Below, piece after piece: positions 8,607 to 19,200 of a stretch of 64,000 nt of DNA. Below the pieces are notes generated by a model. It did not search any database. It was given only the letters and a program-made list of their open reading frames with translations, and was not told the DNA's origin. The stretch is from Planctomycetota bacterium (lineage in GTDB: Bacteria; Planctomycetota; GCA-002687715). Position numbers and translations under genes: made by a program. Positions within the stretch are counted from its first letter, which is position 1; every line of letters starts with the position of its first letter. The stretch is taken from contig SIAO01000011.1 in assembly GCA_009691765.1 (NCBI GenBank), positions 16,407 through 80,406 on the forward strand. The letters are read 5' to 3'.

Positions 8607-11600
8607 GCAGCCACCCATTACTCGCAAATAAGGTCTGACACACAGCAGCCCAAGAGGCTGCCGCATCGAGCCCAGCGGTTTTCGTCTGCACCAAGAGTTG
8701 ACGCAACGGGATCAATTGCTCGGGCTCGGGAATGCGCAACATGAAGCGCGTCCACACGCGTTGGAGGCGTTCGTCCTCAGTACCGCTCTCAGCCGCCAGC
8801 GTGCGTCCCAAGTGCGCACAGGCATCGCGCACCAACGCACTATTCATGAAGAAGAGTACTTGCTGCGGTTGCACCGATTGGCCGCGTCGCTCCATGGGGC
8901 CGCTGGCATCCACGTAATCGAACACAGTGAACACTTCGTACATCGCGTTGCGCACCACTGGCAACCAAAGCGAACGGCGCGGTGTGTCATATTTGGCGAG
9001 ATTCACAGACTGATCGCTCGTCACGATTTGACCGTTGCCAACCTTGAAGGGCGCACCAAATGGCGTGAGGTCGAGTGTGCCGACAACGGCCAGTACACCG
9101 TCGCGCACTTCTTCTGCGCGCAATCTGCGTCGCCAGCCTCGCGCAAAAGTGCGGTTCTCGGGATCGGTTTCGGTTTGCCCTGGCACGGACGCGCTGCTGC
9201 GCTGCCATGCTTCGCTCAGCAGAAGGTTGCGCACCATGGATTTCACAGACCAATCACCGCGCACCAATTCCCCTGCGCTCCAATCCAGAACATCAGGCAT
9301 TGCCGGCGTATCGCCACGAATGCCGAAGTCCGATGGCGTGCGCACCAGTCCTTCGCCGAACAACCACAGCCACAACCGATTTGCCATCACGCGTGCGGTC
9401 AGAGGATGTTGCGGGTCTGTCATCCAGTGCGCGAGCTCGAGTCGCCCAGACGCGCCTTCAGGCACGACGAGTGCGGGCACTGTTCCGCTCATGCTCAGAG
9501 GCGTTCCTGCCGGCACAGGTTCGCCAACCGGAGCAAGATGATCGCCGCGTGGCATCACCTGAAGTCGTTTCAAAGGCGCCGCTTCAACCGCAAGGCCATG
9601 CGACAACGGCGGCGGTGCGGTGCGTTTCAGTTCTGCGACTTGAGCCTTCGCGCTGTCGTGCGCGGCCACTTGCTCTGCACTCCACAGCGCGCGGAGTTCT
9701 TCCGCGCGTAGCCAGAACAGGCCTTCTGCACCAGCAACCAAAGCCAGTGCAGCCCCGCGCGCCGCCTTCGGTTCGAAATCGGCTGGCTTGGCTTGCTGCA
9801 ACGCCGCCAAACACAGTGCTTGAAGCCGTCCAGCCAATTCGCGCCGATCACGCAGCGGTGGCCCTTCGAGCACCACCGCCAACTCTTGCATGGGACCGCG
9901 GCCTTTTGAGCGTTCGCGGGTGTGTTGCATCGCGGAAGCCACCGCAGTTTCATCTGCATCCGCAGCGAGCGCTGCAAAGTCGTGCCACACAGCGAAGCGC
10001 GGATCGTCAGTGCGTCGCGCTGCTTCGAGTGCATCCACCGCAGCTCGCAAAACCACAGGATCCAACCCACTTGGCGTGAGTGACGCAAACGGTGCGGCAT
10101 CGCCATCAACCGGTACGAGGCGCAGTTTGTCGACATGCGGCCAGTACGAATCGCTTTCAAAACGCAGACGATGTCGCCCCGGCGATAGATCGACTCGCGC
10201 GATTTCCTCCCAGCGTTGCCCCGCGACCTGCCAAGTGCCGGTGACTTTGCCGAGCGCTTTATTGCACAAGACCGCGCCGTCCAACAGCACTCGCACCGGG
10301 CGTGATTCTTCTGCCGCGTAACGCAGTAAGAGAGCATGACGACCAGAGCGCTCGAATTCGTACTCCGCGAATTGTTGCGTTCCTGCCGCGACCGTGTGGA
10401 TAACTGTGGAGCGCTTGTCGCCCCACTGGTGATCGTTAAGCCCGAGGTTGCTTGAAGCGAAGTCCTCAGCCTCGACACTCAGCACGCTGCGAGAGGCGTT
10501 GTCGGCAGCAAGAAGATAGTCTGCGAAATGTGTCGCCAAAGATTGGCGCGCTGTTTGCTCCGCGTTGTCGGCAACTTGCTCCTGCGTCTTCACTGCCGCG
10601 TTGAGTTTTTCGGTGTGCGCTTGCCGCTCCGCGATCTCAGCGCCGAGGCCTAATGGTCGTTCCATCCAGCGCGATACGAAGTTGGTGTGCTGAAAGGTGC
10701 GTGTGCTCGCAAACATCCCAGCCAAAGCGTAGTAGTCCCGAGTGGGCAGCGGATCGAACTTGTGATCGTGGCAGCGTGCGCAAGAAGTCCCAACACCCAG
10801 CGTGCTGCGAAAGAGCACATCCATTTGCTCGTCCACGACGTCGAGCAACATCTTGTCTTTGTCTTGCTCCGCCAACATCTTTGGACCCAAGACGAGGAAC
10901 CCTGTCGCGAGCAGCCGCTCCGCAGTAGCAGCAGAATCACCGTCCTCAGGGAGCAAGTCGCCAGCCACCTGCTCGGTGATGAACTGGTTGTAGGGCATGT
11001 CAGCATTGAAGGCACGCACCACCCAATCGCGATAACGCCACGCTTCCGCCATGGCGTGGTTTTCGTCAGCACCATTGCTGTCGGCATAGCGCGCGATGTC
11101 CAACCAGTAACGTGCCATGTGCTCGCCGTAGCGCGGTGAAGCCAAGAGTCGATCAACAACTTTGGCGAAAGCGTTGATGCTCGTGTCTGCAAGAAACGCG
11201 CTGAGCTCCTCTGGAGTCGGTGGCAACCCGTGAAGAGTGAGCGTGACACGCCGCAGCAGCGTCTCCTTGTCCGCGCGCGGCGAAACGGGCACATGCTGCG
11301 CACCTTGATGCGCTGCAAGCAACCGATCCAGTTCATGCCCCAGTCCGGCGGGCACAATGACAGACGGCGGTGTTTGGAAGGCCCAGTGCTTCACCGAGGC
11401 AGCAGCAGCATCAAGCACTGCCTGTTGCGTCGGCAACACAGCGCCATGCAGAATCCAATCACGCACACGCGCCACTTCTGAAGCTGGCAAGCGCTCCTTC
11501 GGCGGCATCCGGATCTCGCCCTCGTGGCCCAGCACCTCCACGATGAGACTTTCATCAGGACGGCCAGCAACAAAAAGAGGCCCAGTGCTTCCACCCTTGC

Positions 11601-11796
11601 GCAACCCTTCAACGCTATCCAGCAGCAATCCGCCCTTGGACTTCCCCGACTTCTCGCTGTGGCAGCCATAACAACTGCGGGCCAGCAGCGGCCGCACATG
11701 GCGCTCGAACTCGTCACTTCCCAAGGCGTCCGATTGCGTCACCGCCTGTGCCATCATTGGCAACGCAAAAACGAAAAGAACGAGGCTGCTGCGCAT
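8596..11796 (-). CDS. PSCyt1/DUF1549/DUF1553 protein with an internal carbohydrate-binding-like segment
   Basis: Signal peptide; CYGCHSEKSGKSKGG and SCARCHDHKFDPLPTRDYY (two CxxCH); C-term DUF1553-like region. ORF can extend to 11823 (GTG). Confidence 0.9.
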   Translation of the reverse strand: MRSSLVLFVFALPMMAQAVTQSDALGSDEFERHVRPLLARSCYGCHSEKSGKSKGGLLLDSVEGLRKGGSTGPLFVAGRPDESLIVEVLGHEGEIRMPPKERLPASEVARVRDWILHGAVLPTQQAVLDAAAASVKHWAFQTPPSVIVPAGLGHELDRLLAAHQGAQHVPVSPRADKETLLRRVTLTLHGLPPTPEELSAFLADTSINAFAKVVDRLLASPRYGEHMARYWLDIARYADSNGADENHAMAEAWRYRDWVVRAFNADMPYNQFITEQVAGDLLPEDGDSAATAERLLATGFLVLGPKMLAEQDKDKMLLDVVDEQMDVLFRSTLGVGTSCARCHDHKFDPLPTRDYYALAGMFASTRTFQHTNFVSRWMERPLGLGAEIAERQAHTEKLNAAVKTQEQVADNAEQTARQSLATHFADYLLAADNASRSVLSVEAEDFASSNLGLNDHQWGDKRSTVIHTVAAGTQQFAEYEFERSGRHALLLRYAAEESRPVRVLLDGAVLCNKALGKVTGTWQVAGQRWEEIARVDLSPGRHRLRFESDSYWPHVDKLRLVPVDGDAAPFASLTPSGLDPVVLRAAVDALEAARRTDDPRFAVWHDFAALAADADETAVASAMQHTRERSKGRGPMQELAVVLEGPPLRDRRELAGRLQALCLAALQQAKPADFEPKAARGAALALVAGAEGLFWLRAEELRALWSAEQVAAHDSAKAQVAELKRTAPPPLSHGLAVEAAPLKRLQVMPRGDHLAPVGEPVPAGTPLSMSGTVPALVVPEGASGRLELAHWMTDPQHPLTARVMANRLWLWLFGEGLVRTPSDFGIRGDTPAMPDVLDWSAGELVRGDWSVKSMVRNLLLSEAWQRSSASVPGQTETDPENRTFARGWRRRLRAEEVRDGVLAVVGTLDLTPFGAPFKVGNGQIVTSDQSVNLAKYDTPRRSLWLPVVRNAMYEVFTVFDYVDASGPMERRGQSVQPQQVLFFMNSALVRDACAHLGRTLAAESGTEDERLQRVWTRFMLRIPEPEQLIPLRQLLVQTKTAGLDAAASWAAVCQTLFASNGWLHVD

Positions 11797-11868
11797 CGCC
11801 AATGAGTTTAGTCCATGCCCCACCCCGATGGGTAGCGAGTCCCCGGGGAAACATTGAGCACCGCGCTC

Positions 11869-12720
11869 TCAGTCTCTTGGCACTACCCCCGCCTCACGCA
11901 AGCAGGTGGCGGCGGCAATCATGGCGCTGGGCGTGGTGGGATTGGCCAGTTCTCGGAGCAATCCGTGTTCGAGGGAGAACAGACTGAGGAGGTCGAGCGC
12001 GTTGTGGTGCATGACGGCGGCCATGCGGTGAGGCTGGCCACGCTGCAAGGCAAACCACTCGCGAGGGCACTCGGCACCGGGCAAGTCGTCCACGCGCTGG
12101 AAGCCGAGAAATTGGGACTCGAGAGTTTTGAGGCGGCAATCGGAATAGCGCCCTTTCAAGAAGCGCCGCGCCACGGGCGCCAAGTCGTCGTGCGGAAACA
12201 CTGGCAAGCTGCGACTGAAACCCGCGAGCGACAGACGGTCTTTGGTGCGCGGCACATCGAAACCCCGACCACAGAAGCTGAGCATGGCGCCGTACCTGTG
12301 AAGTTCCTGTTGCACCGCATGCAGCATGGCTGCTTCTTCCAATGGCGAGCGCATGAGGAACTGGCGCACGCACACGACTGCGCCGTCCCAAGCAGCAAAC
12401 CCCATAAGAAACACGTGCACTCCGGCGCCAGAATTGAGACTGGTGGTTTCGGTGTCAAAGGCAACTCGCGCGCCAGAGCGTGGCGGACGACGATGCAGCA
12501 CCGAGCGCTCAGCCTCAGACGCTTCGCAGTTCGGCAACAACGCAACACCCTCTGTGCCTGGTGCGACGCGCCATTCGCGAAACCAACATGGGCCATGAGG
12601 GGTTTCGATTTCGTGTCCAGGCAAATCTGAAATGCCAACATCACTCCGCAACACCGGCGCACTCGGAGCATGCAACACACCCAGCCTTCGCAGCCGTGCT
12701 TGCAACGACGAAGGCATCAT
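11869..12720 (-). CDS. RNase H-like 3'-5' exonuclease, YprB/MrfB family
   Basis: VAFDTETTSL, FCGRGFDVPRTKDRL, CRLKTLESQFLG, HHNALDLLSLFSL; coupled with the helicase gene. Confidence 0.82.
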   Translation of the reverse strand: MMPSSLQARLRRLGVLHAPSAPVLRSDVGISDLPGHEIETPHGPCWFREWRVAPGTEGVALLPNCEASEAERSVLHRRPPRSGARVAFDTETTSLNSGAGVHVFLMGFAAWDGAVVCVRQFLMRSPLEEAAMLHAVQQELHRYGAMLSFCGRGFDVPRTKDRLSLAGFSRSLPVFPHDDLAPVARRFLKGRYSDCRLKTLESQFLGFQRVDDLPGAECPREWFALQRGQPHRMAAVMHHNALDLLSLFSLEHGLLRELANPTTPSAMIAAATCLREAGVVPRD

Positions 12721-15161
12721 GCGCAAACCTCTCGCGCCACAGGATCAGGCGCAATGGCCCGCGCCGCATCAACATGCTGCAACGCCAATTCAAGAAGCTC
12801 GCGCACAGCGCGCTTGGCATCGGGGCCACGAGCCAGCCCCACTCCGATGCACGCTGGACAGCCATGCAAACAAGGGCAAGCGCTGATCACGCGCTGCGCA
12901 CAACGCAAGAGACCATCGCGCTTTGCGTAGAGCTGCTCCGCCAAACCGATGCCGCCAGGAACGGTGTCGAGCAGCAACACCACAGGCCCCAAGAAATGCG
13001 CGTGATAACCAAGCCCCAGACCACGCACTTCAGAACGCCCCTGCTGACACAGGGCCGGCACTACCGCACGAAGTAACGCAGCTGTGCCTTCCAAGGTGCC
13101 GGCCCGCGCCGTGTCGTCCAAGCGCAAACGCGCTACAGCCGTCGGCCCGAGCGCCAACCAACACGCGGTGGTGTCCATTTCTTCCGGCGGCAAGTCGATG
13201 GGCCCAGTCTCCAAGTTCTCGTTGGTGTAGAAACGCACGCGTTTCCACAAACTCGCAATGCGCGTGACATGCACATCGCCACTTCCAAACGCAACGTGCT
13301 TCCGCGTCTCTATGACATCTTCCGAGAGCACCTGCACTTCAGTTTTCGTTTCGGCGTCTGTCCAATAATCCACCTTCACGCGCTCCGCGTGAGCCCGCCG
13401 TCCCTCCCAATCCAATTTCGTAATGACAAACTGCGCGCCTTGATGCTGATAGATGGCCTGAGGATGCAATGTCGTCATCACCGAAGATCGGTCCACATGA
13501 CCGAGGCTGCGGCCTGACGGCATCTCCACAACAAGAAAAGTATCGTTATCGCCGCGATCCAAACTGACATCTTCCGCGGGATACGCCTCGTCCATCCAGT
13601 AAGTGCGCCCAGCCTTGCTGAGCAAAGGCCCACCGGGAGTGCAGAGCGCCTCCAACACCTCCGCTGTGTGGGGAAACTTTCCGAAGTTCTCTCCGGCCGT
13701 GAAGGGGAGCTCGAAGGCTGCGCACTTCAGGTGATTGGTCGCGATCACCAAGTTGTCTGGGTTGGTGACCGCCGCCGGACCCGCCAAATGCGCGAACAAA
13801 TGCTCTGGCGCCTGCAACACGTATTGGTCCAACGGTAAAGACGACGCCACCATCACTGTCACGGAAGGCCCGAGTCGGCGCCCGGCACGGCCACTTTGCT
13901 GGTGGTAACTGGCCACCGACCCCGGATACCCCGCCATCACGACGGCATCGAGGGACCCAATATCGACACCCAATTCGAGCGCGTTTGTAGCCGCCACCAA
14001 CGCGATCTTCCCTTCGCGCAAACCGTGTTCGATGCTGCGCCGCAAGTCCGGCAAATAGCCACCGCGGTAACCCACCACACGATCCGGGTTGATCTGCAAG
14101 TCCGCCGCAGCATCTTTCAAATACTTCGTGAGCACTTCGACACGTGAGCGAGATCGTCCAAAGACCACGCCGGGCACTCCAAGGCGCAACAACTCACGCG
14201 CCACATTGCGTGCTTCATCCAGCGCTCTCGCCCGCAAACCCAATGGCACGTTCACCACCGGCGGATTCAAGAGCACATGGTGTCGTTCGCCGCGCGGCGC
14301 GCCGCTGCGATCCACCAAATGCACGGGCTGTTCCACCAAGCGCTCACAATGTTCGCGTGCGTTGGCGATGGTCGCTGAACAAAAAACAAACACAGGTGCC
14401 GCACCGTAATGCCGCGCGATGCGTTGCAACCGACGCAACACATTGGCCATGCTGGCGCCAAACACACCTTGGTAATGGTGCACTTCGTCCACCACGATGA
14501 AACGCAACCGCCGAAAAAAGTCTGCCCAGCGCGGGTGATTCGGGAGAATCGCAACATGTAGCATCGAAGGATTGGTGATGATGATGTCTGCGGATTCGCG
14601 CACGCGCCTGCGCACATCCGGTGGCGTGTCTCCGTCGTAGGTCCATGCCCCCACTGGCGCAATGCCAGCCGCACGCAAGCGTTCGGGATCGAGCAAGTGC
14701 TGCAACTTCTCACCAGGACCGGATTCTCCAGTTGCGCGCAACGTGTCATTCAGCGCGCTGGCCTGATCTTGTGACAACGCCTTGGTTGGAAACAGATACA
14801 GCGCCGAGGGACGCGTCCTCGCGGGAACGACATGCCCCGTGCCGGACAAACCCAGCGAGCGGCTCTCTGAGGCAGCGAGCATCGCTGAGAGAATCGGCAG
14901 GTTGTAGCAGTGGCTTTTTCCGCTCGCTGTGGGCGTCGCCACCACGGTATTGCGCCCTGCAAGAATCGACTCGAAAGCCTCACGTTGGTGGCTGTAAAGC
15001 TGCATCACACCGCGCTGCCGCAGACTCTGCACGAGAAACGTATGGAGCGCGTCGGGAAAGTCTGCACTGCAGCCTTCCACAGCGGGATCGACATGCCAAT
15101 GCGCGATGCGACTCGCGAAACCACGGTCTGTTCTGAGTTGTTGAAGAAAGCGCTCCACCAT
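12717..15161 (-). CDS. DEAD/DEAH-box helicase with DUF1998-like C-terminus, YprA/MrfA family
   Basis: VVATPTASGKSHCYNLPIL, VVDEVHHYQGVFGASM, QQSGRAGRRLG; C-terminal CPCLHGCPACIG cysteine cluster. Confidence 0.92.
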   Translation of the reverse strand: MVERFLQQLRTDRGFASRIAHWHVDPAVEGCSADFPDALHTFLVQSLRQRGVMQLYSHQREAFESILAGRNTVVATPTASGKSHCYNLPILSAMLAASESRSLGLSGTGHVVPARTRPSALYLFPTKALSQDQASALNDTLRATGESGPGEKLQHLLDPERLRAAGIAPVGAWTYDGDTPPDVRRRVRESADIIITNPSMLHVAILPNHPRWADFFRRLRFIVVDEVHHYQGVFGASMANVLRRLQRIARHYGAAPVFVFCSATIANAREHCERLVEQPVHLVDRSGAPRGERHHVLLNPPVVNVPLGLRARALDEARNVARELLRLGVPGVVFGRSRSRVEVLTKYLKDAAADLQINPDRVVGYRGGYLPDLRRSIEHGLREGKIALVAATNALELGVDIGSLDAVVMAGYPGSVASYHQQSGRAGRRLGPSVTVMVASSLPLDQYVLQAPEHLFAHLAGPAAVTNPDNLVIATNHLKCAAFELPFTAGENFGKFPHTAEVLEALCTPGGPLLSKAGRTYWMDEAYPAEDVSLDRGDNDTFLVVEMPSGRSLGHVDRSSVMTTLHPQAIYQHQGAQFVITKLDWEGRRAHAERVKVDYWTDAETKTEVQVLSEDVIETRKHVAFGSGDVHVTRIASLWKRVRFYTNENLETGPIDLPPEEMDTTACWLALGPTAVARLRLDDTARAGTLEGTAALLRAVVPALCQQGRSEVRGLGLGYHAHFLGPVVLLLDTVPGGIGLAEQLYAKRDGLLRCAQRVISACPCLHGCPACIGVGLARGPDAKRAVRELLELALQHVDAARAIAPDPVAREVCA

Positions 15162-15288
15162 GCGTGTGAGGAGCCTTGCCCCGCTGCGGAGGCCTCCCCG
15201 CGGTGCGTCCTACCATTCAGGGGGGACAGCGCGGCGAGCGCTGCGATTCTCATGACACTGCGGGTGCGAGCATGGAAACCCAGCGCAC

Positions 15289-16218
15289 TCACCAACCATG
15301 AACAGGTCCGTCAGCCTTTGCAAGCAGGGCGAACGCTCCGGGCAGCGCATCTGTCACATGGGCACCAAGCGCATCAGCGAGTAGTGGCTCAAGCCAAGGG
15401 CGCAACGCCAAAGCCACGCTGCCGCTCGTCGCCACGCAAGGTTCGCGCGCAGCATCAATATTGATCCCGCAACGCTCAACACATGCCGCCGCGAGCCGCG
15501 CGAGGTCCTCTGCAGCTCCAACACACAGAAGCCTCGCTAGGTCGTCATGTGCCGCCGCCTCAACGATCAGCGGCGCGAGATCGCACGCTCGAAACGAGCT
15601 CTCGCGCAAATGACGCTCCCACGTGCGCGGAGACTCAGGCACATGACCACGCAGCCACTCCGGCAGCGCCTCTCCCGCGTCCCACTGCTCGGCCACCACG
15701 CGCAGCGCTGCCATGCCCAGCGCATGTCCGCTGCCTTCATCTCCAACGCTCGGCCCGAGCCCGCCACAGCGATGGTCGCCAAGTGGTCCTCGACCCCAAG
15801 CGGCACTTCCTGTACCTGCCGCGAGCAGCACACCGTGACCCGCTGCAAAGGCGGCTGCTCGCGCAAGTTCACCGTCATCAATCAGCACCCGGATCCGAGC
15901 CTCTGGCCACTCTCGAAGCGCGGCGCGCAGCACTTCTCCAGCGGCAGGATGGCTCCGCCCCGCCAATCCAACAGCAATTCCTGCAAATCCGTGATCAAAG
16001 ACCCTTAAAGCCGCTGCAGGCGTTGCCGAAGCAAGGTCATGCAGTGCTTCTTGCACGCCAAGCTGAATCGCAGAGACCGCTGCCTCTACGCCAACGCGGT
16101 GCGGATTCGACGCACTCGCGTTACCACGAGCCAACACGCTCCCTTGCGCATCAAAAATGCCTGTGCGCGTGCCACTTCCACCACCGTCGACGCCCAGCCA
16201 AGTTTGAAGATCTGCCAT
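15289..16218 (-). CDS. BadF/BadG/BcrA/BcrD-type ATPase (N-acetylglucosamine kinase-like)
   Basis: WLGVDGGGSGTRTGIFDAQG, GVLLAAGTGSAAWGR, GGLGPSVGDEGSGHALGMAAL. Confidence 0.88.
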   Translation of the reverse strand: MADLQTWLGVDGGGSGTRTGIFDAQGSVLARGNASASNPHRVGVEAAVSAIQLGVQEALHDLASATPAAALRVFDHGFAGIAVGLAGRSHPAAGEVLRAALREWPEARIRVLIDDGELARAAAFAAGHGVLLAAGTGSAAWGRGPLGDHRCGGLGPSVGDEGSGHALGMAALRVVAEQWDAGEALPEWLRGHVPESPRTWERHLRESSFRACDLAPLIVEAAAHDDLARLLCVGAAEDLARLAAACVERCGINIDAAREPCVATSGSVALALRPWLEPLLADALGAHVTDALPGAFALLAKADGPVHGW

Positions 16219-16259
16219 CATTGTGCAGTAGTATGCCGACAACACAGTACGGATTCAGT

Positions 16260-19200
16260 ATGCCCAACCGCAACCTCTACAGCCTCGCACTTTTGTGCCT
16301 GATCTTGACCGCTTGCGGCGGTGATTACGCCAAAGAAGGGCACGAGGCATTCGCTCGCGGCGAATTTAAGGTCGCCGAACGCATGTTGTCGGTAGCCGTG
16401 CGCGATGGCAATGCTCCCGCCGCTAGCCGCTTCATGTGGGGAGCGTCGCTCGCACGCCTCAAACGCGTCGGCGAAGCCAGTGCCGTGCTCGAACCCCTCA
16501 TGTCAGACGAGCAATACGGCCCACGCGCAACGCTGCTGTGCGTTGAAGCTGCTGTCAACGATGCGCGGCTTGACGATGTGCGTCGCATGGTTGCCGCGGC
16601 AGCCACACGCTGGCCGAACCATCCATGCACCACAATGGCTTCGTTCCGCCTAACCGAAGCAGACTATTCAGGTGCGCGGCGTCAGTTCGAGTCCATGCTT
16701 ATGCGCTACGGCGGCGCGCCTTCCGTAACAAAGCAAGAGGGACGCATTTCACGCCTCCTATTCGCGAAGGAGACGACTCCAACCGAAATCAGTCTGCTGC
16801 AAGCTATCGCTCTGGAATGCGCGCTGACTGAAGCCAGTGTCATCATGCCGTCGCTCGAAGCAGCACGCACCGCCGCAGCGCGTATGGAAGCCAGCGCTAC
16901 GGCAGCCGCAACGGCCGATCCGGCAGCGTTTGAAGCCATCGTTCGCCTCATCGAATCTGCAAAGCACCGTGTGGAACCAGATCTCGTGCTGCAACAAGCT
17001 GTGAGAATTCTGCACCTGAAACCAGCGGAAGTGAGTGCCGAAGAGCGGCGCGGATTTCTCGAAGCAAGACGCTTAGAGGCTGCAGGCCATGTCACGCAGG
17101 CCTTCGAAACTGCAAGGCGCATTCCTGAAGCCGTGGTTGCGCTGGAGGCCGCTGCACCCTGCTTCGCCAACCCGCTCATCCTCGACGAAAAACTCGCGCG
17201 GCTCTACTACATCGCTGGTGATGTTGAAAAGCTTGATGTCATTGCACAACGCTGGTTGAAGGCCGACGGCCGCAACTTGCTCGCCTCCTTCTATCGCGGG
17301 TATGTGCTTTTCCGCCTCGCGCGTTACGAGGAGGCCGCCAACTATCTCGAGCGCGCCCGCGGACTGAACTCCACGACGCAGGCTTTCAATCTGATGGCTG
17401 CCATCAATTTCGCCAAACTCGGAAATCACGCTCGAGCTGCACCGCTATTCGCCATGTCTGCTGAAAACGGTCCACTGGATGCCGAGTCCATTGTGGGCTG
17501 GGCCGACACCATGCAAGCGCTTGGCGATAGCACTCGTGCGCGCGCACTTTTGCGCGACGGCATGAAAGTGCGCTTCCCGAATCCGCTTTCGGAGGAGCAC
17601 AAGAAACTGCAGGACACCCTGCTGCGCTATTACAAAAACGCCGGTCACGCCATCGACAATCTCGAAGAGGCACGCACGCTGCATCGCGAAGACCGCGGCA
17701 ACGCTTACATCACTTTGCGTCTGGCTCAGCTCGAACTCGATGGCGGCGATGAACGCACCGCGTTGCAACTCTGCCGCGACGTTCAAGATGACCACCCGAC
17801 CTTGGCTGATGGCTGGCGGCTTGGTGCTGAAACCGCGCTGCTCATGAAAGACAATGCATCAACCGCTCTGATGCTCGAGCGCCTCAATCGTCTGTTGCCC
17901 AATGATGCCTCCGTCGCTTGGCTACAAGCTCGTGCAGCCTTGGCTCAGAAAAACACAGGGCGTGCACGCCATTACGCAGGGATAGCGCTGGAACGCGACC
18001 CAACCACGCTCGGACCAGCCTTGGTGCTTGTGCAAGCCTCGCTCGAAGACAAAAGGCCACGAGAAGCGCTTGAGATTGGCGAAGAGCTCCTCAAACGCGC
18101 GGGCGAAAGCGCGGGACTGCTCACCCTTGTCGGGAACGCAGCGCAACAACTGCGTCTCAATGACAAGGCGGTCGATTTCTTGATGCGTGCTGAAAAGGCC
18201 GGCGCTAACGACAGCGATTTCACTTTGCTGCTGGTGCGTGCCCTTGTGCGCAGTGGACGCAACGCTGTTGCAATACCGCATGCCATGCGGCTCACGACTG
18301 ACAAGAACTGCCCGCCCTTTTCACGGATGGCACTCGCCGAGATCTTGATTGAAGCTGGAGCGGCGCTCGAAGCCGCAACGCTTGCGAAGGACACCTTGCC
18401 GACGCTTCCGAAGGGTCCTGAGCTCATCGCGGGCTTGGCCATCGCCGCACGCTGCCACATAGCTGCTGGGCACTGGCTGGATGCATGCACGGCACTCGTA
18501 GGTTTACGGCGTGCGAGCGACCATAGCGCTGCAGCAACGCTGTTTATTCCGGCTGCGTTGAAACAAAGGGCCTATGCCGAAGCTGCGCACTGCGCTGAGA
18601 TTGCTTTAGAAGAAAAGGCCCTCAGCCAAGAAGTGATCAGCGACGCTTTGCGCGCGCTCATGCTGACAGAGAATTGGGTTTCAGCGCGGCGTGTGGCAGA
18701 ACTTTGCGCCAAAAAGAACCCCGCCTATCAACTCCCAGATCTCGTGCTGAGAGCGCGATTGCTCTCCCACGATGGGCAACACGACCAATCTGCAAAGTTG
18801 TTGGAGCTCGCCTTTGTTAACGGCAATGCTGCAGTCAAGCGCGACGCGGTTGAGGCTCTTGCTGATTCCTCCATCGCAAACGACGGCGATGCAGCCGTCG
18901 CGGCACAGCTCGTTCAGTGGTTGAGAGATGCTCCCGACTCAGTGCACTTGCGGGAACAGGGCGCAAGAACCGCATTGCGAGCGCGCAATTACGATGAAGC
19001 AGCGGCGCTACTCGCAGAAGCAGCCAAACTGTCGAAGAACCGTGACGACATTGTGCGCCTTCAGGCGCGCGTCGAGCTGCTACGGCAGCGCCCTCGTGAA
19101 GCTGCGGCCCTACTCGCTCCCCTTGGCCATGAGCGCTCTCGCACCCTTGCTGCGTTGGCATTGGCGTTGGCCGAAAGCCCAACCTTGAAGGGCAGCACTG

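Noticed and set aside
10395-10403. Perfect DnaA-box 9-mer (TGTGGATAA = reverse complement of TTATCCACA)
   Set aside because: Single copy inside a coding sequence; about 0.5 perfect boxes are expected by chance in 64 kb on both strands. No cluster or AT-rich DUE seen.
15227-15243. Hairpin CAGCGC-ggcga-GCGCTG between the BadF-type kinase and helicase genes
   Set aside because: Short GC-rich inverted repeat without a T-tract; not supportable as a terminator in GC-rich DNA.
15483-16259. N-terminal 259 residues of the ORF-track TPR protein
   Set aside because: Antisense to the BadF-type kinase gene; a lipoprotein signal begins cleanly at 16260.
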